From Mammaliicoccus vitulinus (GTDB lineage Bacteria; Bacillota; Bacilli; Staphylococcales; Staphylococcaceae): 64,000 nucleotides of DNA. Positions 9,311 to 16,676 of this stretch are shown here, piece by piece. How positions within the stretch are numbered: the first letter of the stretch is position 1; each line of letters opens with the position of its first letter. The notes under the pieces are model-generated. The model searched no databases and was not told the DNA's origin. It saw nothing but the letters and a program-made list of their open reading frames with translations. The translations under genes were made by a program, and so were the position numbers. Location of the stretch: positions 1,547,069 through 1,611,068 of the forward strand of contig NZ_CP118974.1 in assembly GCF_029024305.1 (NCBI RefSeq), read 5' to 3'.

Positions 9311-9319
9311 ATTATAACA
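9311..9319 (-). promoter_or_regulatory. Extended -10 promoter of rbfA
   Basis: On the minus strand TGTTATAAT (9311-9319) is a perfect extended -10 element about 45 bp before the rbfA start. No good -35 box is present at 17 bp, which is typical of extended -10 promoters. Confidence 0.65.
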
Positions 9320-9355
9320 CATGCTTGAAGGCTTAAAAAGACAATCATATCAAAG

Positions 9356-9799
9356 TTAAGCATGTTTAAATATTATGATAAATGAGACAATAAATAGTAT
9401 TTGAATGCATGCTCTTAAATAAATATTTGTTGGTGCTTTACTTCCGAATGATATATTTCTAGCATGCGCTTTTATGTTACCTGGAAACAACATGAAACAT
9501 AAAATAATACCTACAACACTAAAGATATAATTCAATTTTGGTATAAATACGCTTATAGCTATTATGAACTCTAACCAGCCTGTAACATATACTACAAGTT
9601 TAGGATTTGGTATCCCATCTGGAACCATTTGTATAAGTGATTTTCTAATTGAAGGTATAAACCTTCCTAAAAATGTATACATAAATGTTATAAATATTGA
9701 AAACTGTGCGATGGACATCCAAATATTTTCTGTTTGGAACAGACGATGCACTATGAAGCCAATAAAACACCCGACAAAATAGACAATCAGGGTTTGCAT
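9356..9799 (-). CDS. DoxX-like small membrane protein
   Basis: A 147-residue protein with four predicted membrane segments and the layout of DoxX-family proteins, including GWLEFIIAISVFIP in the middle and a short conserved loop (FPGNIKAHARN). The function of this branch is unknown; some relatives associate with quinol or thiosulfate oxidation or redox stress. The ATG at 9799 follows AGGAG at 8 nt; GTG readings upstream overlap that site. It starts 26 bp after the hydrolase stop and is probably its operon partner. Confidence 0.72.
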   Translation of the reverse strand: MQTLIVYFVGCFIGFIVHRLFQTENIWMSIAQFSIFITFMYTFLGRFIPSIRKSLIQMVPDGIPNPKLVVYVTGWLEFIIAISVFIPKLNYIFSVVGIILCFMLFPGNIKAHARNISFGSKAPTNIYLRACIQILFIVSFIIIFKHA

Positions 9800-9825
9800 A
9801 AGAACCACTCCTATTCTGAGTTTTT

Positions 9826-10815
9826 TTAAACGTTCTTACCTTTATATCTATTGATTGTATTATAAATGATACTTCTAGCATCTTTAGCTTCTGGTATAGG
9901 CTCTAATAGAAATACATGATTTTGATTCACATACTCATGATAAGCAACATTATTATTAAATGCTTGCAACTTATCGCTAAATAATTGAATATCTGGTAAT
10001 AATATTTCTCTTGTTCCTACGAATATCGTAATGGGAGGTAAACCATGTAAATCTCCATAAATAGGAGATAAGAGATAATGGTTTTTATCAGTATGTCCAC
10101 TCCATAAATCACCAGCAAACTTCAATGATTCAATCGTTAACATTGGATCGCTTTCTAGTAAATCTTTTGTAATTTTATCGTTATCCATATTAATGTCTAT
10201 CCATGGAGAAAGTAAAAAAACATGAAGCGGTTGTTTAACTGATCGTTCTTTCAATAACTGAATTAAACCTGCTGCGAGTCCACCTCCTGCTGAATCCCCT
10301 ATAATTATGACATCATCATATGTTTCAACCATTCTGCGATATAAATCAATGATCAGTTCATAAGATCTTATAAATATATCATTAGGTGCTTTAGGATAAA
10401 CTGGCATTTCTACTGTAGCATTAACTTTTAAAGACAATTCATCTATAAAATAATGATGAAAAATAGACGGTTGGTATATATAGGCACCACCATGTAAATA
10501 AAGTATACCTATATTTGATGGTGCCTTCACATTATGTTTAAGTACTTTCATTTCATCTATAAAATACTCTTCCATATGCGTTTTTGGTTTATACATTTTA
10601 GGTAGTTTAAATGCTTCCTTATTCATATCGTACAATGCATTAACAAACTCATGTTTAGAATCATCATCTCCATAATTAGGATGAATAATTTTTAAATCGA
10701 GCATCCACTCAATTAATTGACTTCTCATGCTTCTTTTAGATACTTTCTTTAATACAATTTGGCTAACTGCTAATGTTCCGCCGACAGCAGCTACACCTTT
10801 AAATAACGTTTTCAT
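9826..10815 (-). CDS. Alpha/beta hydrolase of the hormone-sensitive-lipase family
   Basis: A 329-residue esterase/lipase-like enzyme. The oxyanion-hole motif HGGA is at 108-111, the nucleophile S175 lies in GDSAGG, and the other triad members fit D275 (ILLPD) and H300 (NQNHVF). The first 22 residues are hydrophobic and could be a membrane anchor or uncleaved signal. Such enzymes cleave short-chain esters; the substrate cannot be predicted. It lies 80 bp after lysE and just before the DoxX-like gene on the same strand. All catalytic residues are present. Confidence 0.88.
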   Translation of the reverse strand: MKTLFKGVAAVGGTLAVSQIVLKKVSKRSMRSQLIEWMLDLKIIHPNYGDDDSKHEFVNALYDMNKEAFKLPKMYKPKTHMEEYFIDEMKVLKHNVKAPSNIGILYLHGGAYIYQPSIFHHYFIDELSLKVNATVEMPVYPKAPNDIFIRSYELIIDLYRRMVETYDDVIIIGDSAGGGLAAGLIQLLKERSVKQPLHVFLLSPWIDINMDNDKITKDLLESDPMLTIESLKFAGDLWSGHTDKNHYLLSPIYGDLHGLPPITIFVGTREILLPDIQLFSDKLQAFNNNVAYHEYVNQNHVFLLEPIPEAKDARSIIYNTINRYKGKNV

Positions 10816-10895
10816 ACATATCTACTCCATATATCTTTATACTTGTATATTCCCATTTATCGACTAAAGTATACATACGATATTAAATCTTCATC

Positions 10896-11510
10896 TTACA
10901 TCAGAAGACCAATAATGCTTTTCAAAATAATTATAGCAACAATGACAATTATAACACTCGACAATTTATTCAAATAAACAATCCATTTTCCAGTTTTATC
11001 AACCGAACCAATCATTTTACCTAAAAATGCTAATAAAATAAACCAAAGCCAAGAAACAGCAATCGTAGAAATTGAAAAGATCCATTTATCCATGCCATCA
11101 TAAATAGATGCACTTGTTCCGATTACACCTATTGTGTCCATAATAGCATGTGGGTTTAATAATGAAACAGACATCGCAAAACCAATTTGTTTTTTGGCAG
11201 ACATTGGACTTTGATATTCTAAGTTTTTAGGCTTTTCATTCCATAAGCTTATAGCCATATAAATTAAAAATATAAATCCAATGATATAAACTATGAGTTG
11301 TAAAATAGGCAATGATAATAAAACAAGAGACACGCCCAATATTGCTAATACAATTAATAACGTATCACACAAACCAGCCGTAATAATAACTGGCACCGTT
11401 TTGCTAACCCTTTTATGATTCGCGCCTTGATTAAAGATAAAAACATTTTGCGCACCAAGAGGCAAAATCAGACCTAAAGCTAATAAAAATCCATGTAAAA
11501 AAGCAGTCAC
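10896..11510 (-). CDS. LysE/ArgO-type amino-acid exporter
   Basis: A 204-residue membrane protein with six predicted membrane segments and the family signature LGAQNVFIFNQG near the N-terminus. LysE/ArgO proteins export lysine, arginine or related amino acids and so relieve excess intracellular pools. GGAGG lies 8 nt before the GTG at 11510, which gives an N-terminus matching the family; a TTG reading from 11525 would include the ribosome site. It has its own near-consensus promoter with an inverted repeat at the -35 box. No LysG-type activator is adjacent. Confidence 0.88.
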   Translation of the reverse strand: MTAFLHGFLLALGLILPLGAQNVFIFNQGANHKRVSKTVPVIITAGLCDTLLIVLAILGVSLVLLSLPILQLIVYIIGFIFLIYMAISLWNEKPKNLEYQSPMSAKKQIGFAMSVSLLNPHAIMDTIGVIGTSASIYDGMDKWIFSISTIAVSWLWFILLAFLGKMIGSVDKTGKWIVYLNKLSSVIIVIVAIIILKSIIGLLM

Positions 11511-11545
11511 ACAAAAATCCTCCAATACTTTAAATGCAAATGCAC

Positions 11546-11574
11546 ACTATAATCTCATAATTTAATCATATCAA
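11546..11574 (-). promoter_or_regulatory. Promoter of the LysE-type exporter gene
   Basis: Minus-strand -35 TTGATA (11569-11574) and -10 TATAGT (11546-11551), 17-bp spacer, about 35 bp before the GTG start. Confidence 0.75.
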
Positions 11575-11589
11575 TAAACAGTGTTTATT
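11573..11589. promoter_or_regulatory. Inverted repeat at the lysE -35 box, possible operator
   Basis: AATAAAC-AGT-GTTTATT is a perfect 7-bp inverted repeat with a 3-bp spacer that overlaps the end of the -35 hexamer. Such a place would suit a repressor or an activator bound just upstream of polymerase. No regulator gene is next to it. Confidence 0.4.
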
Positions 11590-11660
11590 CAATTAATTTC
11601 AGCTGAGTAATTTTTTAAATTTTATAACATTATGAATATATTAACTTTAAAAACAGAAAT

Positions 11661-11682
11661 ACCAGACCTCCATGAGTCCGGC
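11661..11682 (-). terminator. Probable terminator of the patB-like gene
   Basis: A short GC-rich stem (CCAGAC 11662-11667 with GTCCGG 11676-11681, one wobble pair) is followed on the minus strand by UAUUUCUGUUUUU. It lies just after the aminotransferase-family stop codon. Confidence 0.55.
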
Positions 11683-11694
11683 ACTTTTCATTAC

Positions 11695-12855
11695 TTATAT
11701 ACTTAACATCAATCTATTTAAACCTTCTATAACTTTGGATTTTGGGCAACCAATATTATATCTTAGAAATAATTCCCCATTCCCACCATATGTTGCGCCA
11801 TCCATAATTGCAACATTACCAATCTTGATTAAACGTTCCTGTAAATCATTCATGCTAATATTCAGTCTTGAGACATCTAACCAAAGAAGATAAGTTGATT
11901 CGGGATACACTAGTTTAATATCTGGCAAATTTTCTTTCAAATATGCTTGTACAATCTTAATATTTTCATCTAAATAATTATTTAATTCCTCTACCCAGTC
12001 ACTACATTCGTTATATGCTGCAATAGTTGCTTCCATTCCCATTATACTAGGAGATGATAGACCATCTTGTTTTTTTAAATATTTCAAGAACATATCACCA
12101 TCTTCTACATTTGGTATTAATACATAAGCAAAAAGTAGTCCTGGAAAGTTAAACGTTTTGCTAGCACTTGTGACAATAGCGATATTTTCAGTACTTTTTT
12201 TAAATAATGGTATATGACTTTTACCTTTTCTAACTATATCCATATGAATTTCATCAGAAATAATGTATACATTATGCTGCTTGCACAATTCAATTATTGT
12301 ATTTAATTCATAATCATTCCATATTCTTCCTGTTGGATTATGAGGAGAACAAAGCAATAATATTTTATTAGTTTGTTTCGACAATTGTTTTTCTAGTTCT
12401 ATAAAATCTATTGAATATAAACCATCATCATATAATAATTTGTTTTCTACTATTTTTCTTTTATTTTCTTTTATAACATTGAAAAATGCATCATATGCAG
12501 GTGTTTGTATAATTACTCCATCATTTTCAGTTGATTTTATTTTTATTAATTGAGAAACCGCATAGATTACAGTTGGTGTATAATATATCCAATTCTTTTC
12601 TACTTTAGTATCAAATCTTTTCTGATACCATGTTTCAACAGAATTTTTAAAGTCTTTATGATTCCACCTTGTATAACCAAACACTGGATGACTCATTCTT
12701 TCATTCAAGCTTTGGATTACTTGTTTTGGTGAAGCAAAATCAGTATCAGATATTGTGAAAGGTAATAAGCCACTTTGTCCAAACCGATCTTGCACATAGT
12801 CCCATTGTGTACAATTCGTTCCTTTTCTATTGATAACTTCATCAAAATTATACAT
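11695..12855 (-). CDS. patB: MalY/PatB-type PLP-dependent cystathionine beta-lyase / aminotransferase
   Basis: A 386-residue fold-type I PLP enzyme. The cofactor Lys is K233 in SASKTFNFPG; SPHNPTGRIW and SDEIHMDI bind the cofactor, and RYNIGCP near the end contacts the substrate carboxylate. MalY/PatB enzymes split cystathionine and other C-S bonds. The ATG at 12855 follows AAGGAG at 7 nt; the frame upstream has no better start. It is the third gene after rpiR and the PTS gene, recalling the malX-malY pairing of enteric bacteria. Its biochemical link to a sugar PTS is unclear there too. The C-S lyase class is likely; the true substrate is unknown. Confidence 0.85.
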   Translation of the reverse strand: MYNFDEVINRKGTNCTQWDYVQDRFGQSGLLPFTISDTDFASPKQVIQSLNERMSHPVFGYTRWNHKDFKNSVETWYQKRFDTKVEKNWIYYTPTVIYAVSQLIKIKSTENDGVIIQTPAYDAFFNVIKENKRKIVENKLLYDDGLYSIDFIELEKQLSKQTNKILLLCSPHNPTGRIWNDYELNTIIELCKQHNVYIISDEIHMDIVRKGKSHIPLFKKSTENIAIVTSASKTFNFPGLLFAYVLIPNVEDGDMFLKYLKKQDGLSSPSIMGMEATIAAYNECSDWVEELNNYLDENIKIVQAYLKENLPDIKLVYPESTYLLWLDVSRLNISMNDLQERLIKIGNVAIMDGATYGGNGELFLRYNIGCPKSKVIEGLNRLMLSI

Positions 12856-12874
12856 ATAAATTCTCCTTCTAATC

Positions 12875-14443
12875 CTAAATGATTGCATCAAGTTGTTTTC
12901 TAACTGTTGTTACTTTTGTACCGATAATAATTTGCACATTTTGTTTATCTAAATGAACAACTCCTAATGCACCTAATTCTTTTAATTTATCATCATCAAC
13001 CTTATTTGCATTTTTAAGTACTAACCTTAATCTCGTAATACAATTGTCTATACTCAATATATTTTCAGATCCACCAATTGCTAATAGCATATCATTTGCT
13101 ACATTATCTAGTTGTGTAGATGTATCCTTTGTATTATTTGATTTATTTTTATCAACATTCCTACCTGGTGTTTTTAAATCAAATTTAAGAATAACTATTT
13201 TAAATATAAAGTAGTAAATACTAAACCATACTATGCCAACTAAAATAACTAGCCACCATTTAGTATAACTTCCTTGCATAACCCCAAATATTAAGAAATC
13301 TAATACACCGCCATCAGTATTACCAATTGTTACACCAAGAATATTCATCACCATAAACCCTAATCCAGTCATAAAAACATGGAATATCCATAGTAAAGGA
13401 CTGACAAATAAAAATAGAAATTCAATTGGCTCAGTTATTCCTGTTACAAATGTAGCGACAAACCCTGATATCAATAACCCTTTTATTTTATGTCTATTTT
13501 CTTTAGGTGCTGAATGATAAATAGCCAATGCTGCTGCAGGTAATCCAAACATAAATGTTGGCATTTTACCTTGCGATAAAAATGCAGTAACATCTGAGGA
13601 TATAGGGATACTATGTTGTAATTGAGCATAAAAAATATTCAAAGCTCCAAAAACATCTTTACCCTCTATAATCGAGTGTCCACCTACTTCAGTAAACCTT
13701 ACCATAGATACTAAAATATGATGTAAACCAAATGGTAACAATAATCTTTCTCCTGCTCCAAATAAGAAAGGACCAAATACACCTGAATGTTGTATAAGAG
13801 AACCTACACTCCCGATAATCATTCCAAAAAATGGCCAAATAATAGGAATAATCAGACCAATAACAGCTAGAACAAGTGAAGTTACGATAGGTACAAACCT
13901 TGAACCTGAAAAGAAAGCAAAACTATCAGGTAGCTGAATATAGCAAAATTTATTGTGTAATTTATATACAATTAGCCCTGAAATAATACCACCAAGTACG
14001 CCCATTTCTAATGTTTGTATACCTAAGATCATACTTTGTCCAGCTTGCTGCAAATTATCAGGATCAGCTAATTGATTAGTTTCAGTTAAATAAAAATTAA
14101 TGGTTAAATTCATTATTGTATAACCTACAAATCCAGAAAATGCAGCAACCCCTTTTTCGTGCTTAACAAGACCTATAGGTAATGCAATAGCAAATAATAC
14201 TGGTAAATATGTGAATGCAAATCCACCAACTGTTGCTAGAAATTTCAATACAAGTTGTATCATATTATTTTCTAAAAACGGAAATACATCAATCATTGAA
14301 TCACTCGTAAAAGAACTTCCAATTCCTAAAATCAAGCCCATAAAAGCTAATAATGCAACAGGTAACATAAAAGTTTTTCCCATGTTTTGTAAAAAATCCC
14401 ACATACTACTCTGTTTATCATTTTTATTCCCCAATAATTTCAC
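12875..14443 (-). CDS. PTS system EIICB component, glucose/maltose (MalX-like) family
   Basis: A 522-residue permease. The EIIC domain (about 1-415) has ten or so membrane segments and the substrate-site motif GITEPIEFLF. A Lys/Asn/Thr-rich linker leads to the EIIB domain (about 440-522) with the phosphorylated C468 in DNCITRLRL. No EIIA is fused or adjacent, so it must borrow one. The start is uncertain: GTG 14443 sits too close to AGGGG, the TTG three codons later is better spaced, and an ATG lies at codon 14. A cre site and a 20-bp perfect inverted repeat lie upstream. The sugar is unknown; MalX-type proteins take glucose, maltose or related sugars. Confidence 0.88.
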   Translation of the reverse strand: MKLLGNKNDKQSSMWDFLQNMGKTFMLPVALLAFMGLILGIGSSFTSDSMIDVFPFLENNMIQLVLKFLATVGGFAFTYLPVLFAIALPIGLVKHEKGVAAFSGFVGYTIMNLTINFYLTETNQLADPDNLQQAGQSMILGIQTLEMGVLGGIISGLIVYKLHNKFCYIQLPDSFAFFSGSRFVPIVTSLVLAVIGLIIPIIWPFFGMIIGSVGSLIQHSGVFGPFLFGAGERLLLPFGLHHILVSMVRFTEVGGHSIIEGKDVFGALNIFYAQLQHSIPISSDVTAFLSQGKMPTFMFGLPAAALAIYHSAPKENRHKIKGLLISGFVATFVTGITEPIEFLFLFVSPLLWIFHVFMTGLGFMVMNILGVTIGNTDGGVLDFLIFGVMQGSYTKWWLVILVGIVWFSIYYFIFKIVILKFDLKTPGRNVDKNKSNNTKDTSTQLDNVANDMLLAIGGSENILSIDNCITRLRLVLKNANKVDDDKLKELGALGVVHLDKQNVQIIIGTKVTTVRKQLDAII

Positions 14444-14502
14444 ACCCCTATAATATATTTGTACATTTATTATTCACTAATATACAAATATATTATAGGG
14501 GT
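14444..14502. promoter_or_regulatory. 20-bp perfect inverted repeat overlapping the PTS gene ribosome site
   Basis: Arms 14444-14463 and 14483-14502 are perfect reverse complements (minus-strand arm begins ACCCCTATAATA), with a 19-nt spacer. Each arm contains TATAAT, and the downstream arm contains the AGGGG ribosome site directly before the PTS start codon. It can act as DNA, a symmetric operator for the RpiR-type regulator, or as RNA, a 20-bp stem that hides the ribosome site in any transcript reading through from rpiR. Confidence 0.75.
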
Positions 14503-14523
14503 ATCAATAGCAATTAAGTATTT

Positions 14524-14538
14524 AGGTTACGCTTACAT
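14524..14538 (-). promoter_or_regulatory. Putative cre (CcpA) site upstream of the PTS gene
   Basis: Minus-strand ATGTAAGCGTAACCT matches the relaxed cre consensus WTGNAANCGNWNNCW at every position, and the stricter TGWAANCGNTNWCA at 11 of 14. It lies about 20 bp upstream of the inverted repeat, near the expected -35 region. Carbon catabolite control of a PTS gene is expected. Confidence 0.6.
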
Positions 14539-14556
14539 ATTATGAAAGTTGTTACA

Positions 14557-15330
14557 TTATAATTGTTTTCCATACATCATAAGTATTAAATCGATTATAA
14601 ATATAGTAGCGTGCCTAGAACTCAAATCTACATTCCCAATATATATATTATTTGTTTTAGCAATTAAAGCAATTGTTGATAACTGTGCCAACTGTGAATT
14701 GCGATTACTTACAATTGAGATAATAGGTACATGTTTACTTTTCAGCTTTTTAGCGTAATTAATCATATATGAAGTCTCTCCACTAGAACTTATACATATA
14801 GCTAAGCAATCATCGTTTAAATTATGAGATATGGCTTCTAATTCGTCCCAATCCGTTCTAGCGTGAGCAATCTGTCCTAGGAAAGTTAATTTTCTACTTA
14901 AATCTAGTCCATTTGCAAGACTTGCTCCAACACTAATGATTTCTATTACTTGTGCCCTATTTATATATGTAACTGCTGTTTCTAAATCTTTAATATTTAT
15001 ATCATTAATAGTATTTTGTAGATTATTTACATTTTCTATCATAAATTCATTAATTTCAGCGCTAAAATTCTGTACTTCCTTACTTTTTTTCAATTTTGTT
15101 TGATTTTGTATTAAAGTATATTTTAATTCTCTAAATCCTTCATATCCTAATTTTCGAGAACATCTGCTAACCGTTGCAGTAGAAACATATAAACGATTTG
15201 CTATATCATCAATAGTCATAGTTGCAATTAATTCATAATCATTCAGAATAAAGTCTAAAACTCGCTTTTCTAATTCGCTTAAATCATTTCTTTTTTTCTG
15301 TAATTTACCGATAAGTGCGTTTTGTTCCAT
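14557..15330 (-). CDS. RpiR-family transcriptional regulator
   Basis: A 257-residue protein with the RpiR layout: an N-terminal helix-turn-helix (about 1-77; MTIDDIANRLYVSTATVSRCSRKLG) and a C-terminal SIS phosphosugar-binding domain (about 115-250; IISVGASLANG, CISSSGETSY). It likely senses a sugar phosphate made by the neighbouring PTS and controls that operon. GGGGG lies 5 nt before the ATG at 15330; the 21 codons of open frame upstream lack a ribosome site. Two short perfect palindromes lie upstream and may be autoregulatory sites. Enteric malX-malY is instead controlled by the LacI-type MalI. Confidence 0.88.
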   Translation of the reverse strand: MEQNALIGKLQKKRNDLSELEKRVLDFILNDYELIATMTIDDIANRLYVSTATVSRCSRKLGYEGFRELKYTLIQNQTKLKKSKEVQNFSAEINEFMIENVNNLQNTINDINIKDLETAVTYINRAQVIEIISVGASLANGLDLSRKLTFLGQIAHARTDWDELEAISHNLNDDCLAICISSSGETSYMINYAKKLKSKHVPIISIVSNRNSQLAQLSTIALIAKTNNIYIGNVDLSSRHATIFIIDLILMMYGKQL

Positions 15331-15407
15331 ATTATCCCCCTTAATGTTATCTAATTTTACATTATCTGTTATATTTATTAACACATATTTCACTTTTAAA
15401 AATAAGT

Positions 15408-15435
15408 AGATATACTTATATTATCAAGTATATCT
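15408..15435. promoter_or_regulatory. Inverted repeat upstream of rpiR, possible operator
   Basis: AGATATACTT (15408-15417) and AAGTATATCT (15426-15435) are perfect reverse complements with an 8-bp spacer. A second perfect repeat, AGAATAT/ATATTCT, follows about 5 bp further upstream of the gene. A possible -35 (TTGATA) overlaps the repeat on the minus strand. Autoregulation by RpiR is plausible but unproven. Confidence 0.4.
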
Positions 15436-15486
15436 TGTAGAGAATATTTTATATTCTTGTCTCAACAATAAAAGTGCTTATCTTCC

Positions 15487-15529
15487 AAAATGGGAAGTAT
15501 ATCTCCAGCCAAGGTATACTTCCCATTTT
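15487..15529 (-). terminator. Intrinsic terminator of the GNAT gene, possibly bidirectional
   Basis: A perfect 15-bp stem (15487-15501 with 15515-15529; AAAATGGGAAGTATA) with a 13-nt loop, 24 bp after the GNAT stop. Flanking A and T runs would let it work on both strands. Confidence 0.82.
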
Positions 15530-15553
15530 ACTTTTTTATTCTTTATTAAGATT

Positions 15554-15979
15554 CTATTCAGTATACTCATTCTCTAATTTCAATGATCGATAAATGGCCA
15601 TACCTGTTTTTAATTTCTTAAAGCCAAGTTTACGATAAAATTCGACATTTTCGGTTGTAGAAATTAAATGAATACATGATAAGCTATCAAACTCATTTAA
15701 AAATTCTTCTAATATTCTTTTAGCAATACCTTGACCCTGGTGTTTTTCTTTTACTACTACATCATAAATTGCGGCATTAAACACTCCATCTGATAACGCT
15801 CTTGCAACTGCAATAATTTCATCATCATTTTTTACTAATACAACATGTGTGCTGGCTTTATATATTTCTTCTATTTTTTCATTGTTATGGCCCATCCATC
15901 CAACTGATTCATAAACTTTTCTTATTCCGTCTACATACGAAATTTTGAATTCATTTTCATAAATATATATAATGTCCAC
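15554..15979 (-). CDS. GNAT-family N-acetyltransferase
   Basis: A 141-residue acetyltransferase with the acetyl-CoA binding motif VVVKEKHQGQGIAKRILE (about 73-90) and the typical C-terminal NVEFYRKLGF. The acceptor may be an amine on a small molecule or protein. The start is uncertain: the only in-frame candidate is GTG 15979, which overlaps its own AAGGTGG ribosome-like site; no ATG is near. It stands alone, with a terminator after it and about 270 bp before it that show no gene. Confidence 0.85.
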   Translation of the reverse strand: MDIIYIYENEFKISYVDGIRKVYESVGWMGHNNEKIEEIYKASTHVVLVKNDDEIIAVARALSDGVFNAAIYDVVVKEKHQGQGIAKRILEEFLNEFDSLSCIHLISTTENVEFYRKLGFKKLKTGMAIYRSLKLENEYTE

Positions 15980-16212
15980 CTTCTTATTTAACTCTAATTA
16001 TTGCTATAGTCTATTTATATCCTCACTTTTATAACATTCTACTTACAATACTAACATCCCAATTAATTTGGCCCAATAACTTTTGATAGAAATGCCTCTA
16101 TTTCATTATGTTATTAAAGGGTCTAACAAATACTAATCCTACATCTTTGTAATAATCTATATAAAATTCAATCGATTTTATTTATGAACACCTTTTCAAT
16201 TTACAAACAAAA

Positions 16213-16236
16213 AAAGCTTATTAAATAATAAGCTTT
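16213..16236 (-). terminator. Intrinsic terminator of the arsRBC operon
   Basis: A perfect 10-bp stem (AAAGCTTATT 16213-16222 with 16227-16236), followed on the minus strand by a U run, 12 bp after the arsC stop. Confidence 0.82.
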
Positions 16237-16248
16237 AAAAATTATATT

Positions 16249-16656
16249 TTATTTATTTGTCATGTCTTCTTTAAAGCTTTTTAATTTCAAGCCTATTTCA
16301 TCTCTTACACGTTGAAATTCTGACCAATCTTTTCCAGCTGGGTCATCAAATCCCCAATGTTCTTTATGTACATGTTTAGGAATAGTTGGACAATGTTCAT
16401 CTGCATGACCACATAATGTTACAACTAAATCTGATTGATTAAGTATCGTTTGATCAATCAAGTCAGAAGTTTGATCTGTGATATCGATATTCACTTCTTT
16501 CATTGCTTCGATTGCTTTAGGATTCACACCATGTGTTTCAATACCTGCAGAATATATGTTCCAATTTTCTCCTATTATATGTTTTGCCCATCCTTCAGCC
16601 ATTTGACTTCGACATGAATTTCCTGTGCATATAAAATAAATTGTTTTGTTAGTCAT
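16249..16656 (-). CDS. arsC: Arsenate reductase, thioredoxin-dependent type
   Basis: Reduces arsenate to arsenite for export. The 135-residue protein has the low-molecular-weight phosphatase loop C10-T-G-N-S-C15-R and the redox cysteines C82 and C89 (LCGHADEHC), at exactly the positions known from the staphylococcal plasmid pI258 enzyme. This places it in the thioredoxin-coupled class, not the glutaredoxin-coupled one. The ATG at 16656 is preceded by GGAGAG. It follows arsB by 20 bp as the last gene of the operon. Confidence 0.95.
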   Translation of the reverse strand: MTNKTIYFICTGNSCRSQMAEGWAKHIIGENWNIYSAGIETHGVNPKAIEAMKEVNIDITDQTSDLIDQTILNQSDLVVTLCGHADEHCPTIPKHVHKEHWGFDDPAGKDWSEFQRVRDEIGLKLKSFKEDMTNK

Positions 16657-16676
16657 TATTCTCTCCACTTTCTTTA

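Noticed and set aside
9645..9881. 78-codon minus-strand frame
   Set aside because: It overlaps the DoxX-like gene and the end of the hydrolase gene in another frame, without its own start signal.
11595..11620. Possible CodY box upstream of the LysE-type gene
   Set aside because: The AATTTC...GTAATTT sequence departs too far from AATTTTCWGAAAATT.
15980..16212. Possible small gene between the GNAT and ars genes
   Set aside because: No open frame with a ribosome site was found; the region is AT-rich and probably holds the GNAT promoter.
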